Part shown: positions 36,435-44,949 of the stretch, piece by piece | How the letters are laid out: each line of letters starts with the position of its first letter | Position numbering within the stretch: the first letter of the stretch is position 1 | Assembly: GCF_002982075.1 (NCBI RefSeq) | Contig: NZ_PUEJ01000013.1 | Coordinates: 62,001 to 126,000, forward strand | Direction of reading: 5' to 3' | Length of the DNA: 64,000 nucleotides | Source: Labrys okinawensis | GTDB taxonomy: Bacteria; Pseudomonadota; Alphaproteobacteria; Rhizobiales; Labraceae | Notes under the pieces: generated by a model | Databases searched by the model: none | What the model saw: only the letters and a program-made list of their open reading frames with translations | What the model was told of the DNA's origin: nothing | Program-made: the position numbers and the translations under genes

Positions 36435-37070
36435 ATGAAACTTTACACTTATTGGCGCTCCACCTCCTCTTATCGGGTCCGGATCGCGCTTGCCCTCAAG
36501 AACCTCGACGCCGAGCATGTTCCCATTCATCTCGTGCGCAATGGCGGCGAACAGCATGCCGAGGCCTATCGGGCGATTAATCCGCAGGAGCGCGTACCGA
36601 CACTCGAACTCGACGACGGCGCGGCTCTGACGCAATCGTCCGCCATCCTCGAATATCTCGAGGAGACATATCCTACGCCGCCATTGCTGCCTGCCGACCT
36701 TACGCAGCGCGCCAAGGTGCGGGCCGTCGCCGCCATCATCGGCAGCGATATCCAGCCTTTGCACAATCTCAGCCCGCTGACCTATCTGCGCCGGACGCTC
36801 GGCCAGGCCGAGCCGGAAGTCAGCGCCTGGATCGCAACCTGGGTCGGCTCAGGTCTGAAAGCCGTCGAGGCGCTGATCGGCGATGGCCCCTATTGCTTCG
36901 GCGACGCACCGAGCCTGGCCGACGTCTACCTCATCCCGCAGCTCTATGCCGCCCGCCGGTTCGACGTGCCGCTGGATGACTATCCCCGCATCCGCCGCGT
37001 CGAGGCCGAGGCCGAAGGGCATCCGGCCTTCGTCAAGGCGCATCCGGCGAACCAGTCCGACGCCGAATGA
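36435..37070 (+). CDS. maiA: Maleylacetoacetate isomerase (zeta-class glutathione transferase)
   Basis: A 211-residue GST-fold enzyme that isomerises maleylacetoacetate to fumarylacetoacetate using glutathione. YWRSTSSYRVRIALALKNL is the zeta-class signature with the catalytic Ser. NPQERVPTLELDDG and LTQSSAILEYLEETYP bind glutathione. It lies 190 bases after fahA. The gap is largely repeat sequence, so it may be reached by read-through or use its own promoter. Confidence 0.94.
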   Translation: MKLYTYWRSTSSYRVRIALALKNLDAEHVPIHLVRNGGEQHAEAYRAINPQERVPTLELDDGAALTQSSAILEYLEETYPTPPLLPADLTQRAKVRAVAAIIGSDIQPLHNLSPLTYLRRTLGQAEPEVSAWIATWVGSGLKAVEALIGDGPYCFGDAPSLADVYLIPQLYAARRFDVPLDDYPRIRRVEAEAEGHPAFVKAHPANQSDAE

Positions 37071-37180
37071 GAGTGTAGTTGTCCTCAATTGCTCATGAGG
37101 AAAGAAATGACTTTTTCTCTATATCTCTTTGTTTAAACGAAATTTCCCTCTCTCGGCGTCGACGCTTGCAGCTCGTGCCT

Positions 37181-38446
37181 TCACAGCTTCACCCCCTCCG
37201 TAATCAGCCCGCGCGTGATGCTGCCGGTGGTCGGCAGCAGCGGGATGAGGCAGGCCTGGAGGGCATGGTAGATGTCGACCTTGCCGTAGAACGGGCCGGT
37301 GTTGGGCTGGAGGTCGTCGCCAAGCTGGGGGAACCAGCCGCCATGCACCTTGTCGATGAAGCGCGCGGCGCTGAAGTTCCAGATAGTGCGATACCATTCC
37401 TCGTAGAAACCGTCTCCATCGGTGGCGTTGAGGAACGCCGCCGCGCCGATGCCCTCGCAGCAGGGCCACCAATAGCGATCGCGAATGCGCGGCGCACCGG
37501 TCCAGTCGAGCGTATAGAAGAAGCCGCCCTTCTCATGGTCCCAGCCGTCCTTGACGGCCTGACGGAACAGGTTCCCGGCGGCGTCGGGCAGCCAGGTGAG
37601 CTTGCGCCCGCCCAGTTCCCAGAGCTGCAGCAGCAACCGCGCCCATTCGAGCCAATGACCCGGCGTGGTGCCATAGGGGCGGAAGACCGGGCTGCCGGAA
37701 TAGTCCTTGTCGAGTTGCCAATCCTGGCTGAAATGCTCGGGCAGATGCCAGCCGTTCCCGGCGGCATGGCGCCGCACGATCAGATCGGCGATGCGCTCGG
37801 CCCTGCCGAGATAGGCATTGTCGCCGGTCGCCTCGAAGGCCGCCATCAGGGCCTCCGTCAGATGCATGTTGGAGTTCTGGCCGCGATAGGTGTCGAAGGG
37901 CTGCCAGTCGCGGGTGAATTCCTCGGCCGTGGCGCCCGGCCCCTCCTCCCAGAAATGCTCGTCCAGCACGGTGGAGATATCGGTGAGGAGACGGTCGGCA
38001 TCGGGATGGCCGGCGACCTTGGCGCTCGAGGCCGCCAGCAGCACGAAGGCATGGCCATAGGCCTGCTTAGTGTCGTCGGTCGGGCCCTCATAGCCGACAC
38101 CCCAGAAATAGCCGCCTTTGTCCTTGTCGCGATGGCCGTTCCAGATGAAGTCCATGCCGTGATCGATCATCACGTCGGCACCGGGGCGCCCCATCAGCTG
38201 GGCGATGGCGAAGCAATGCACCATGCGGGTGGTCGAATGGATCTGCCGCGTCGGCGGGCTGCCGGCCGGCTGTCCTGGCGCGAACGGCTTGCAGGCCATG
38301 TCGAGGTCGTAGAAGCCGCCGAGGGGGTTGAGGCTGTTCCGCTCGAACACGGAAAACAGGGCTTCGGCCTGCTGCAGCAGCCAGGCCCGATGGGTCGACA
38401 ACGTCACCCATTTCGGCGTGGCGGAAGCGGAAGCGGCGGACGTCAT
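37181..38446 (-). CDS. AGE-family epimerase/isomerase
   Basis: A 421-residue alpha6/alpha6-barrel enzyme of the N-acylglucosamine 2-epimerase family. Conserved stretches include HSTTRMVHCFAIAQLMG, QNSNMHLTEALMAAFEATG, GHWLEWARLLLQLWELGG and YWWPCCEGIGA, which contribute the catalytic His residues. Members interconvert mannose and fructose, sulfoquinovose and sulfofructose, or N-acylhexosamines; the substrate cannot be told. The ATG at 38446 has GAGGAG upstream. The open frame beyond it is antisense to the acetyltransferase. No sugar kinase or transporter stands next to it. Confidence 0.9.
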   Translation of the reverse strand: MTSAASASATPKWVTLSTHRAWLLQQAEALFSVFERNSLNPLGGFYDLDMACKPFAPGQPAGSPPTRQIHSTTRMVHCFAIAQLMGRPGADVMIDHGMDFIWNGHRDKDKGGYFWGVGYEGPTDDTKQAYGHAFVLLAASSAKVAGHPDADRLLTDISTVLDEHFWEEGPGATAEEFTRDWQPFDTYRGQNSNMHLTEALMAAFEATGDNAYLGRAERIADLIVRRHAAGNGWHLPEHFSQDWQLDKDYSGSPVFRPYGTTPGHWLEWARLLLQLWELGGRKLTWLPDAAGNLFRQAVKDGWDHEKGGFFYTLDWTGAPRIRDRYWWPCCEGIGAAAFLNATDGDGFYEEWYRTIWNFSAARFIDKVHGGWFPQLGDDLQPNTGPFYGKVDIYHALQACLIPLLPTTGSITRGLITEGVKL

Positions 38447-38644
38447 CGGAAGTCTCCTCGATACGGCACGGATTGGGGCGTCGTTCCCCTGCTTAGAACA
38501 GCTCGGGCGCCTGCGCCACAGATTGGTATGAGGAAATGGCGGCTGAGAACGTCGACCGAGCACGGGAATGCCCGTTGCTGCTGGCTGGTGTTGAATGAGA
38601 TGAGGCGGTTTGAGATGAAGCCCTTCGAGCACCGGGAGGACAGG

Positions 38645-39097
38645 ATGGAGCGAACCATGCGCCTTGCGACACAGGCGGATCTTCCTGCGGTCGAGCGCAT
38701 CATCGAGGCAGCCTACTCTCCCTATATCGCCCGCATCGGCCGTAAACCCGGACCAATGCTCGATGATCATGCGGCATCGATCCGCGACCGGCATGTGCAC
38801 CTCATCGAACTCGTGGGGGAGATTCAGGGCATTCTCGTTCTGATTCCCGAGGGTGACGCCCTGCTGCTGGACAATATCGCCATTGCTCCTGCAGCCCAGG
38901 GACAGGGTCTTGGTCGCAGCCTGCTGCAAGCTGCCGAGAGCATGGCCCGCAATGCCAGCTATCGCCGCATCCGGCTCTACACCAACGAGGCAATGACGGA
39001 AAACATCGCGCTCTACACGCGCCGCGGATATATCGAAACCCATCGCGCCGAGGAAAAAGGCCTGCGCAGGGTCTATATGGAGAAAGACCTGAGCTGA
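38645..39097 (+). CDS. GNAT-family N-acetyltransferase
   Basis: A 150-residue acetyl-CoA-dependent acetyltransferase. The acetyl-CoA loop is seen in IAIAPAAQGQGLGRSLLQ, followed by IRLYTNEAMTENIALYTRRG, a typical GNAT motif B. The ATG at 38645 was chosen because GGGAGGACAGG precedes it; upstream in-frame codons overlap no signal. The acceptor is unknown. It stands alone between the divergent epimerase and the convergent DUF523 gene. Confidence 0.88.
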   Translation: MERTMRLATQADLPAVERIIEAAYSPYIARIGRKPGPMLDDHAASIRDRHVHLIELVGEIQGILVLIPEGDALLLDNIAIAPAAQGQGLGRSLLQAAESMARNASYRRIRLYTNEAMTENIALYTRRGYIETHRAEEKGLRRVYMEKDLS

Positions 39098-39113
39098 TGC
39101 AGCCGGATATCCC

Positions 39114-39614
39114 TCACGCCGCGCCAATGCTTTCCAGTCTGGCCGCGAGAACGGCGATTTCCAACGGCGTGAAAACCTCGAGACCTTCCGCCCGCAGGAG
39201 CGCCGCCGTCACGCCAGCGCCGGCATGTTTACGCCCGGCAAACGCTCCATCATAGATGAAGGCACTCCCGCAGGACGGACTTCCGTCGATCAGGAGCGCG
39301 AAACGGCAGCCCTCCGCCCGCGCCAAGGCCAGGGCACTCCTTGCTCCGGCGAGATAGAGAGCAGTCACGTCCGCACCGGTGAGATCGACCACGCGTGCCG
39401 TGCCTGCCAGCACGTCGCTGCCGGACAAGCCCCTATCGATCTCGGCGGGAGGCCGGGGCACGCTGAATCCTCCGGCGAGTTCGGGGCAGACGACCACGAG
39501 ACGCCCTTCGTCGCGCCAGCGTGCGAGGTTCGGATGATCCAGCGTCTTCGCGGCTCCGTCATAGCGTACCGGCCGCCCAACGAGGCAGGCACTCACAAGA
39601 ATCTTGGCCGTCAT
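39114..39614 (-). CDS. DUF523 family protein
   Basis: A 166-residue protein beginning ILVSACLVGRPVRYDG and containing LLIDGSPSCGSAFIYDGAF. These two Cys-containing segments mark the DUF523 family and may bind a metal or cluster. The function of the family is not established. It converges with the acetyltransferase gene. Confidence 0.88.
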   Translation of the reverse strand: MTAKILVSACLVGRPVRYDGAAKTLDHPNLARWRDEGRLVVVCPELAGGFSVPRPPAEIDRGLSGSDVLAGTARVVDLTGADVTALYLAGARSALALARAEGCRFALLIDGSPSCGSAFIYDGAFAGRKHAGAGVTAALLRAEGLEVFTPLEIAVLAARLESIGAA

Positions 39615-40358
39615 TGCCCCCTATCACTCCTGCCCATCTGCCCCGTGATAGGAGTAAGCCCTTGCTGCCGCAACCGCCAGCTCCGGATTGAGGCTCGCCG
39701 ACTGTCGACTCGGCAACCGAACGACATCACGGTACCGCCCTGGTATCAGTCCGGTCACATTCCGGTTCTATGCTCGGGAAGCTGGTATTGGGATTCAGCA
39801 TGCGGGCCAGACCAATAGCGCGAATTTTCTTAGAATTAGCATATATTAGACAGGCTCAGGTCAGACAATTTTCGACCATCCAAGCAGTGAATCGATTTAT
39901 CTCGGCGCAAGAGCCATGCAGGCCGTTTTTTGTATTGATGCCTGTAGCCAGCTTTGTTAGGAGGCGGCGCAAGCTTGCGATGAAGTTATGGGGTTGCAAA
40001 CGCCTTATTTGCCTGGAGATGCTTAACGTTAGCATCCAAGCGCAGATTTCGATTGCAAAAACGTAACGTCATATAGGTAAATACCAGCCGGAGGAGGAAG
40101 ACGAGCGCTCCCTTCTCCGGCTTTTCTTTGCCTGACGGTCCACGCTCCGCCCGCCCCTCCCGAGCGTCGGCCGGCAGGATGTCTTTTCGCCTCCGCCACG
40201 ACGATGTCCGCAAACGCGCTGCACCGCCTTTCGAGGGCGCCCCCGGCCGAGAGGCGCTCAAGACAAGGGTATGATGCCAATTGCCTTCTCCCCTAAGAAC
40301 GGGCGAGTAGGCCCTCACCGGCAGCCTTATCTACAATCCCTTCATCTTGCTCGCCCCT
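39615..40358. other. Long non-coding gap with an orphan terminator
   Basis: Nearly 750 bases. From about 39800 to 40070 the base composition is unusually AT-rich for this window. A frame at 39770-40066 has no ribosome site and no recognisable product. A terminator-like hairpin at 40086-40129 suggests that a plus-strand transcript, possibly a small RNA, ends here. Confidence 0.5.
40086..40129 (+). terminator. Rho-independent-like terminator with no assigned gene
   Basis: AGCCGGAG (40086-40093) pairs with CTCCGGCT (40115-40122) and is followed by TTTCTTT. The loop holds the palindrome GAGCGCTC. No plus-strand gene is identified immediately upstream. Confidence 0.55.
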
Positions 40359-40461
40359 TAGAGCAAAACGCGTTCAAGTGTGAACGCTTATTGTCTCTAA
40401 CTCTTTGTTCCGACGCGTCTTTGCGATTCGAAGTGATTCCGTCAAATCGCAAAACGCTTTA
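40359..40461 (-). repeat. RIME-like intergenic mosaic repeat, copy 2
   Basis: Read on the minus strand, it starts two bases after the enolase stop codon with AAAGCGTTTTGCGATTTG, has the TTTGCGATT/AATCGCAAA stem, then GACGCGTCGGAACAAAGAG and a right stem GCGTTCA/TGAACGC. Its orientation relative to the upstream gene is the same as in copy 1. Confidence 0.85.
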
Positions 40462-40463
40462 GG

Positions 40464-41771
40464 TCAACGTCCGTGGGAGTTCTGCCTCCCCTTGCAGGGC
40501 AGGCCTTCGACGCCGGCAAAGCGTGCCCTGGATCCCAAGGCTTCTTCTATGCGCAGGGCCTCGTTCCATTTGGCCATGCGTTCCGAGCGGGCGAAGGATC
40601 CGACCTTCAACTGTCCGGCACGCCAGCCTATGGCGAGATGGACGATGGCGACGTCCTCGGTCTCGCCTGAGCGGGCCGACACGATGGTGCCGAAGCCGGC
40701 ACGCCGTCCCGCCTCGCAGGCTGCCTTGGCCTCGCTGACCGTGCCAGCCTGGTTGACCTTCACCAGCACCGCGTTGACGGTCTGGTTTCTCGCCGCCTGT
40801 TCGACCAGCCCGGCATTGGTGACCAGGAAATCATCGCCGATGACCTGAATGCGATGGCCCACGGCCGCGGTAAAGCGGGCCAGTCCTAGAGCATCGTCCT
40901 CGGCGAAGGGATCCTCGATCGAAAGGATGGGATAGCGCTCGCACCAGCCCAGGAGATAATCCGCCAAGCCATCCCGATCGAGTTCGCGCCCCTCCAGGCC
41001 GAGCCGATACCGCCCGTCGCGGCCGAATTCGGAAGCGGCTATATCGAGCGAGATCGCGACTTCGTCGCCCGGGGTGAAACCAGCGCGCTCGATGGCCAGC
41101 ACCAGCGTATCGAGTGCCTCTTCATTGGAGTTGAAGGCCGGCCACCAGCCTCCTTCATCCGCAACGCCCTGCAGCAGGCCACGCTCGGCCATGATCTTTC
41201 CGGCCGCAAGGTAGACCTCGGCCGTGATCTCCAGCGCCTCGGCGAAGCTCACCGCCTTCGGCGCCATCACCATGAAATCCTGGATGTCGGTGCGGCGGCC
41301 GGCATGGGCGCCTCCGCCGAAGATCTGGATCTCCGGCAGGGGAAGGCTGACCTCCCCCTCCCCGGCCAGATATCGCCACAACGGCAGGCCTCGGCTCGCG
41401 GCGGCCGCGTGCAGCACGGCGAGCGAAACCGCGACGGTGGCATTGCCGCCGAGTCTCTGCTTGGTCGGCGTGCCGTCCAGTGCGATCAGCGCCGCATCCA
41501 GCCCCGCCTGATCGAACGGGTCGCGGCCCATCAGCAGCGGAGCGACCTCCTCGCGGATACCGGCGAGAGCTCCCTGGACGTCGAGGCCTCCCAGCTTTTC
41601 GCCGCCATCCCGCCGTTCGAGCGCCTCACGGCTACCCCGGGAGGCGCCGGCCGGGGCGATGCCCCGCCCGATTGTGCCATCGCTGAGTTCGACTTCGGCT
41701 TCGACTGTCGGACGACCGCGAGAATCCCAGATCCGGCGCGCAACAAGTCTACGAATGGCTATATCGGTCAT
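40464..41771 (-). CDS. Divergent enolase paralogue
   Basis: A 435-residue enolase-fold protein, full length from RIWDSRGRPTVEAEV to RSERMAKWNEALRIEEALG. Most catalytic and metal residues are kept: GGGAHAG (His159), ADEGG (Glu211), the ligands in SLDIAASEF, SIEDPF and IGDDF, LVKVNQ (Lys345) and GQLKVGS (Lys396) in yeast-like numbering. Two are not: the Glu of QEFM (Glu168) is Asp (DIQDFMV), and the His of SHRSGETED (His373) is Ala (VSARSGETED). It is therefore unlikely to be the housekeeping 2-phosphoglycerate enolase. Its ATG overlaps the stop of an APH-fold kinase gene, suggesting that the kinase supplies its phosphorylated substrate. Confidence 0.9.
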   Translation of the reverse strand: MTDIAIRRLVARRIWDSRGRPTVEAEVELSDGTIGRGIAPAGASRGSREALERRDGGEKLGGLDVQGALAGIREEVAPLLMGRDPFDQAGLDAALIALDGTPTKQRLGGNATVAVSLAVLHAAAASRGLPLWRYLAGEGEVSLPLPEIQIFGGGAHAGRRTDIQDFMVMAPKAVSFAEALEITAEVYLAAGKIMAERGLLQGVADEGGWWPAFNSNEEALDTLVLAIERAGFTPGDEVAISLDIAASEFGRDGRYRLGLEGRELDRDGLADYLLGWCERYPILSIEDPFAEDDALGLARFTAAVGHRIQVIGDDFLVTNAGLVEQAARNQTVNAVLVKVNQAGTVSEAKAACEAGRRAGFGTIVSARSGETEDVAIVHLAIGWRAGQLKVGSFARSERMAKWNEALRIEEALGSRARFAGVEGLPCKGRQNSHGR

Positions 41772-42784
41772 TGGCGGATCCAGGCATTGGCGATGGCGAT
41801 CAGATCTTGCTGCGGGTCGGCGATCAGGGGTCTGGCAAAGCGGCGCACGGCCTCGCGTTCATCCGCATGCGCCAGATATTCGACGGGCGACTTGCCATCC
41901 ACCCGCGCCAGAAACAGCACCGGCAGCAGGGCAGCGGTCCTGGCCTCGAGATCGGCGCGGTCTTCCCAGTCGATCCTGTCGAAATAGGCGCTGACCAGGG
42001 CTTCGAAGGCACCGCGATAGGCCGCGCGCGGCACGCCCCGCCGCGCGCCCTTCAACAGGAGATGATTGAGGCAGAAGGCGAGATCGAAGGCCGGATCGCC
42101 AAAGCAGGCACATTCAGCGTCGAGAAAAACCGGGCCTTTCTGCCCGCACAGAATATTCTTGGGGCTGACATCGCCGTGAATCAGCGCCTTCTTGTTGGCG
42201 AGCGTGCGAGTGGCGACGGCCTCAATCTTGCCAGCCAGGTCGGGATGAGCGCGGGCCGTGGCAATGAGATAAGGCTCGATGCGGATCGGCTGGAAGGTCG
42301 CATCATTGGCAAAACGGGCTGCCAGGCCCGCTTGCCGCGCGCTGGCGGCATGAATGAGGCCTAGATCGGCGCCGACGCGGCCCGCAAAGGTAGCGTCGAC
42401 TCGCTGCGCCAGCAAATCGACCTTCCAGACCGGGTTGAGTTCGGGAGGCAGAAAGGCCATTGCGAACAGGCCGAGTTGTTCGTCCTGGCCAAGCAAGGTC
42501 GGCACGCCGTCGGGCAACCACTGGCCGACCTGACGGATCCAGGCCGCCTCTGCGGCATTGCGGTTCGTCGGCGCCTCCCAGACGGCAGCCACCTTGAGGC
42601 GGGCCAAAGCCCGCTTGATGCAAAAGCGCCGGCTCGGCGTTTCGACCAGGTGGATGTCGGAGGAAACTCCCCCGGTCAACGCCGTAAAGCGCGCCTCCTC
42701 TCCCGGCCCGAGCAGTCCCATACGGCGCAACGCGGCGGAGATCGTCAGCGCGGCGTCTTCGGAGAGGTGATCGGAATGCGCCAT
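41768..42784 (-). CDS. APH-fold small-molecule kinase (aminoglycoside phosphotransferase family)
   Basis: About 338 residues. LTGGVSSDIHLVETPSRRFC holds the glycine-rich loop and CIKRAL the ATP-binding Lys. ALIHGDVSPKNIL is the catalytic loop with its Asp, and VFLDAECACFGDPAFDLAF the metal-binding Asp. The family includes antibiotic kinases but also choline, homoserine, methylthioribose and hydroxylysine kinases. The ATG at 42784 has GAGGATCAG upstream. It lies 7 bases after the TetR gene and overlaps the enolase paralogue, so a metabolic kinase is more likely than drug resistance. Confidence 0.88.
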   Translation of the reverse strand: MAHSDHLSEDAALTISAALRRMGLLGPGEEARFTALTGGVSSDIHLVETPSRRFCIKRALARLKVAAVWEAPTNRNAAEAAWIRQVGQWLPDGVPTLLGQDEQLGLFAMAFLPPELNPVWKVDLLAQRVDATFAGRVGADLGLIHAASARQAGLAARFANDATFQPIRIEPYLIATARAHPDLAGKIEAVATRTLANKKALIHGDVSPKNILCGQKGPVFLDAECACFGDPAFDLAFCLNHLLLKGARRGVPRAAYRGAFEALVSAYFDRIDWEDRADLEARTAALLPVLFLARVDGKSPVEYLAHADEREAVRRFARPLIADPQQDLIAIANAWIRQ

Positions 42785-42791
42785 CTGATCC

Positions 42792-43388
42792 TCATCCAGC
42801 CGCAGGACGCAGGCCATCGAGCACGGCCCGGATGAGCGCCCGCCATTCCTCTCCATCCGCCCCCGCCGCAATCGACAGTGCCGCCCTGTCATAGACCGCA
42901 GACAGAAGCAGTGCCGCCTCATCGACAGGCACCGGCCGCAACGCCCCGTCTGCAACCGCGGCGGCAATGCCTTCGCGCAGCGTGCGTCCGCCATGGCTGG
43001 CATCGATGGCATCCATCGTTTCCCGTCCCAGCACGGCCGGAGCCTCGATCAGCAAGAGCCGGGTACGCCCCGGCTCTGACATGGCGGCCAGAAAAGCCTC
43101 CCCGCCCGCGATCAGCGCTTCCATTGCCCCCAGTTCTGCCGGTGCCGCCCGCTCGATCTCGTCGGCCAATGCGGCATTCTCCGTCTCCACGACTGCGCGG
43201 AACAGCGCCTGCTTGTCAGCGAAATGATGATAGAGCGCACCGCGCGTCACGCCTGCCTCCGCCACCAGTTCAGGCGTCCCCGTGTCAGCATAGCCCTTGG
43301 CCACGAACAAGCGCCGGGCAGCCGCAATCAAGGCCGTTCGAGTTCTGAGCGTGCGATCCGGATTGGTACGTCGGCCACCTTCTTGCAT
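42792..43388 (-). CDS. TetR-family repressor
   Basis: A 198-residue regulator with the N-terminal TetR helix-turn-helix ([20 protein letters not shown], then [20 protein letters not shown]) and a helical ligand domain. It heads the operon tetR-kinase-enolase and is divergent from the VOC gene. Two 17-bp operators lie in the 61-base gap, one directly abutting its start codon, so autorepression and control of the VOC gene are likely. Confidence 0.93.
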   Translation of the reverse strand: MQEGGRRTNPDRTLRTRTALIAAARRLFVAKGYADTGTPELVAEAGVTRGALYHHFADKQALFRAVVETENAALADEIERAAPAELGAMEALIAGGEAFLAAMSEPGRTRLLLIEAPAVLGRETMDAIDASHGGRTLREGIAAAVADGALRPVPVDEAALLLSAVYDRAALSIAAGADGEEWRALIRAVLDGLRPAAG

Positions 43389-43430
43389 ACATGCAGCCTG
43401 TATGTTAATAAAAACATTCAGTCTGCATGT
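43389..43430. promoter_or_regulatory. Two TetR operators of consensus ACATNCAGNCTGNATGT
   Basis: Copy 1 is ACATGCAGCCTGTATGT at 43389-43405 and copy 2 ACATTCAGTCTGCATGT at 43414-43430. They start 25 bases apart between the divergent tetR and VOC genes. Both are nearly perfect palindromes of the type bound by AcrR/TetR repressors. Confidence 0.8.
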
Positions 43431-43449
43431 TTATAGGAGAGGCGCAGGA

Positions 43450-43884
43450 ATGTCCATGAAGATCACCAGCTACTATCCCGTGATCATGACCAAACAAGTG
43501 GCCGCGACTGCGGCTTTCTATGTCGAGCACCTGGGTTTCCGGATCCTGTTCGAAGCCGACTGGTATGTGCATCTGCAATCGGAGGCCGACGAGACGGTCA
43601 ATCTCGCCGTGCTCGATGGCGATCATCACACCATTCCCGAACAGACGCGCGGCGGGCAGGCCGGCGGTCTTCTGCTCAATTTCGAAGTCGGCGATGTCGA
43701 TACCGAATATGCAAGACTCAAGCAGGCGGGCCTGCCAATCCTGCTGGACTTGCGCGACGAGGCGTTCGGGCAGCGTCATTTCATCACGGCCGATCCCAAT
43801 GGCGTGCTGATCGACGTGATCAAACCCATTCCACCCACGCAAGAATTCGCCGGCAATTATGCGTCCAATGCCGCACCCCAGTGA
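43450..43884 (+). CDS. VOC-family (glyoxalase/bleomycin-resistance fold) protein
   Basis: A 144-residue vicinal-oxygen-chelate protein beginning [20 protein letters not shown], with a paired beta-alpha-beta-beta-beta layout and [19 protein letters not shown] at the end of the second module. Members can be metal-dependent lyases, epimerases or binding proteins. GGAGAGG precedes the ATG at 43450. It is divergent from the tetR-kinase-enolase operon and shares its operators, so it probably acts on the same compound. Confidence 0.88.
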   Translation: MSMKITSYYPVIMTKQVAATAAFYVEHLGFRILFEADWYVHLQSEADETVNLAVLDGDHHTIPEQTRGGQAGGLLLNFEVGDVDTEYARLKQAGLPILLDLRDEAFGQRHFITADPNGVLIDVIKPIPPTQEFAGNYASNAAPQ

Positions 43885-44041
43885 GATCGGGCAAGCGGAA
43901 GGCTGCCATCGAAATCGCTGCGCCTCTGCGGCAGGGAACAATCCGGCCCGACAACGGTCATATGGATTCAACAAGGTTGCTGGATAAGCAGCTTTCACGA
44001 CGCCTCATGCGCGTCATCACGGGCCATCATAGGAGCTTTGG

Positions 44042-44569
44042 ATGTCCGATCTCATTGTCATCGGCTTTGATTCCATCGATGAAGCAGACAAGGTCCTGCT
44101 CAAGCTGGATGCGCTGAAGAAGGAATATCTGGTCGATCTCGAAGATGCCGTGGTGGTTACCCGCAATGCCGAGGGCAAGGTTCATCTCAAGCAAAGCATC
44201 AACCTGACCGGCATCGGCGCGAGTTCCGGCCTGCTCTCCGGTGCGCTGTGGGGTGGACTTGTCGGCCTGCTCTTCCTCAATCCGCTGGCCGGTTTCGCCA
44301 TCGGCGGCGCCGTCGGCGCGGGCGTCGGCGCCCTCTCCGGTTCGCTGGCGGATTATGGCATCGACGACGACTTCATCAAGTCGCTCGGCCAGACCATTCC
44401 CAACAATTCCTCGGCCCTGTTCGTGCTGGTCCGCAAGGTTCAGCCAGAGAAGGTGCTGGCCGAGTTCAGCGGCCTCAAGGGGCGGGTCATCAAGACCTCG
44501 CTGTCGCCGGAACAGGAGCAGAAGCTGCAGGAAGCTTTGTCGGCAGCGCCCGCCCCAATTAGCGGCTGA
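44042..44569 (+). CDS. DUF1269 membrane-associated protein
   Basis: A 175-residue protein. The soluble N-terminus starts LIVIGFDSIDEADKVLLKLD. A long glycine-rich hydrophobic centre (SGLLSGALWGGLVGLLFLNP, then FAIGGAVGAGVGALSGS) probably inserts into the membrane. The C-terminus includes NNSSALFVLVRKVQPEKVL. This is the DUF1269 pattern, often stress-related but without a known function. TAGGAG stands before the ATG. Confidence 0.88.
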   Translation: MSDLIVIGFDSIDEADKVLLKLDALKKEYLVDLEDAVVVTRNAEGKVHLKQSINLTGIGASSGLLSGALWGGLVGLLFLNPLAGFAIGGAVGAGVGALSGSLADYGIDDDFIKSLGQTIPNNSSALFVLVRKVQPEKVLAEFSGLKGRVIKTSLSPEQEQKLQEALSAAPAPISG

Positions 44570-44949
44570 GTTCGTTTTTCTCCCATGCAGCGCGGCCAGC
44601 CCGACAGCCGGCCGCCGACACTCTCGCCTCGGTTCCGTAGCCGGCAGCGGCGTCCTCAGCGCGCCGCTGCTTCCAGCCAGGCAAAATCGCTTCGCGTCAT
44701 CCGAACGGGCGGCGAAGCGGCATCGCAGGCCGCCCCGCGCGCGGCGGCGGATGATGAATCTCATCCATACGACGTCTCATCGTCCTTTGACGGGGATTCC
44801 TGCTCCCTGCGGCTACGACAATCCTTGCGAACGGAAAACTTTGCACTGGTTTGAAAGATTTTGATCGTATATGAGTGTCATTGAAATGAATGCGACTCGC
44901 CGCTGCGAGGAAGCGGCGGCATTCATCGCCAGTCCAAGGAGCCTATGCG
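44570..44949. other. Non-coding gap upstream of the barrel-protein gene
   Basis: 380 bases with no supported gene. Several short frames overlap in different phases. The last 130 bases should contain the promoter of the gene at 44950. No clear operator or hairpin was seen. Confidence 0.5.

Noticed and set aside
37079-38644. An N-terminal extension of the acetyltransferase frame
   Set aside because: It is antisense to the AGE-family epimerase. The GNAT domain and its ribosome site begin at 38645.
39770-40066. A possible 98-residue protein
   Set aside because: No ribosome site, no coding-like composition and no recognisable domain. A small RNA fits the following terminator better.
41768-42784. 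An antibiotic-resistance phosphotransferase
   Set aside because: The APH fold alone does not imply resistance. Coupling to an enolase paralogue and TetR control favour a metabolic kinase.
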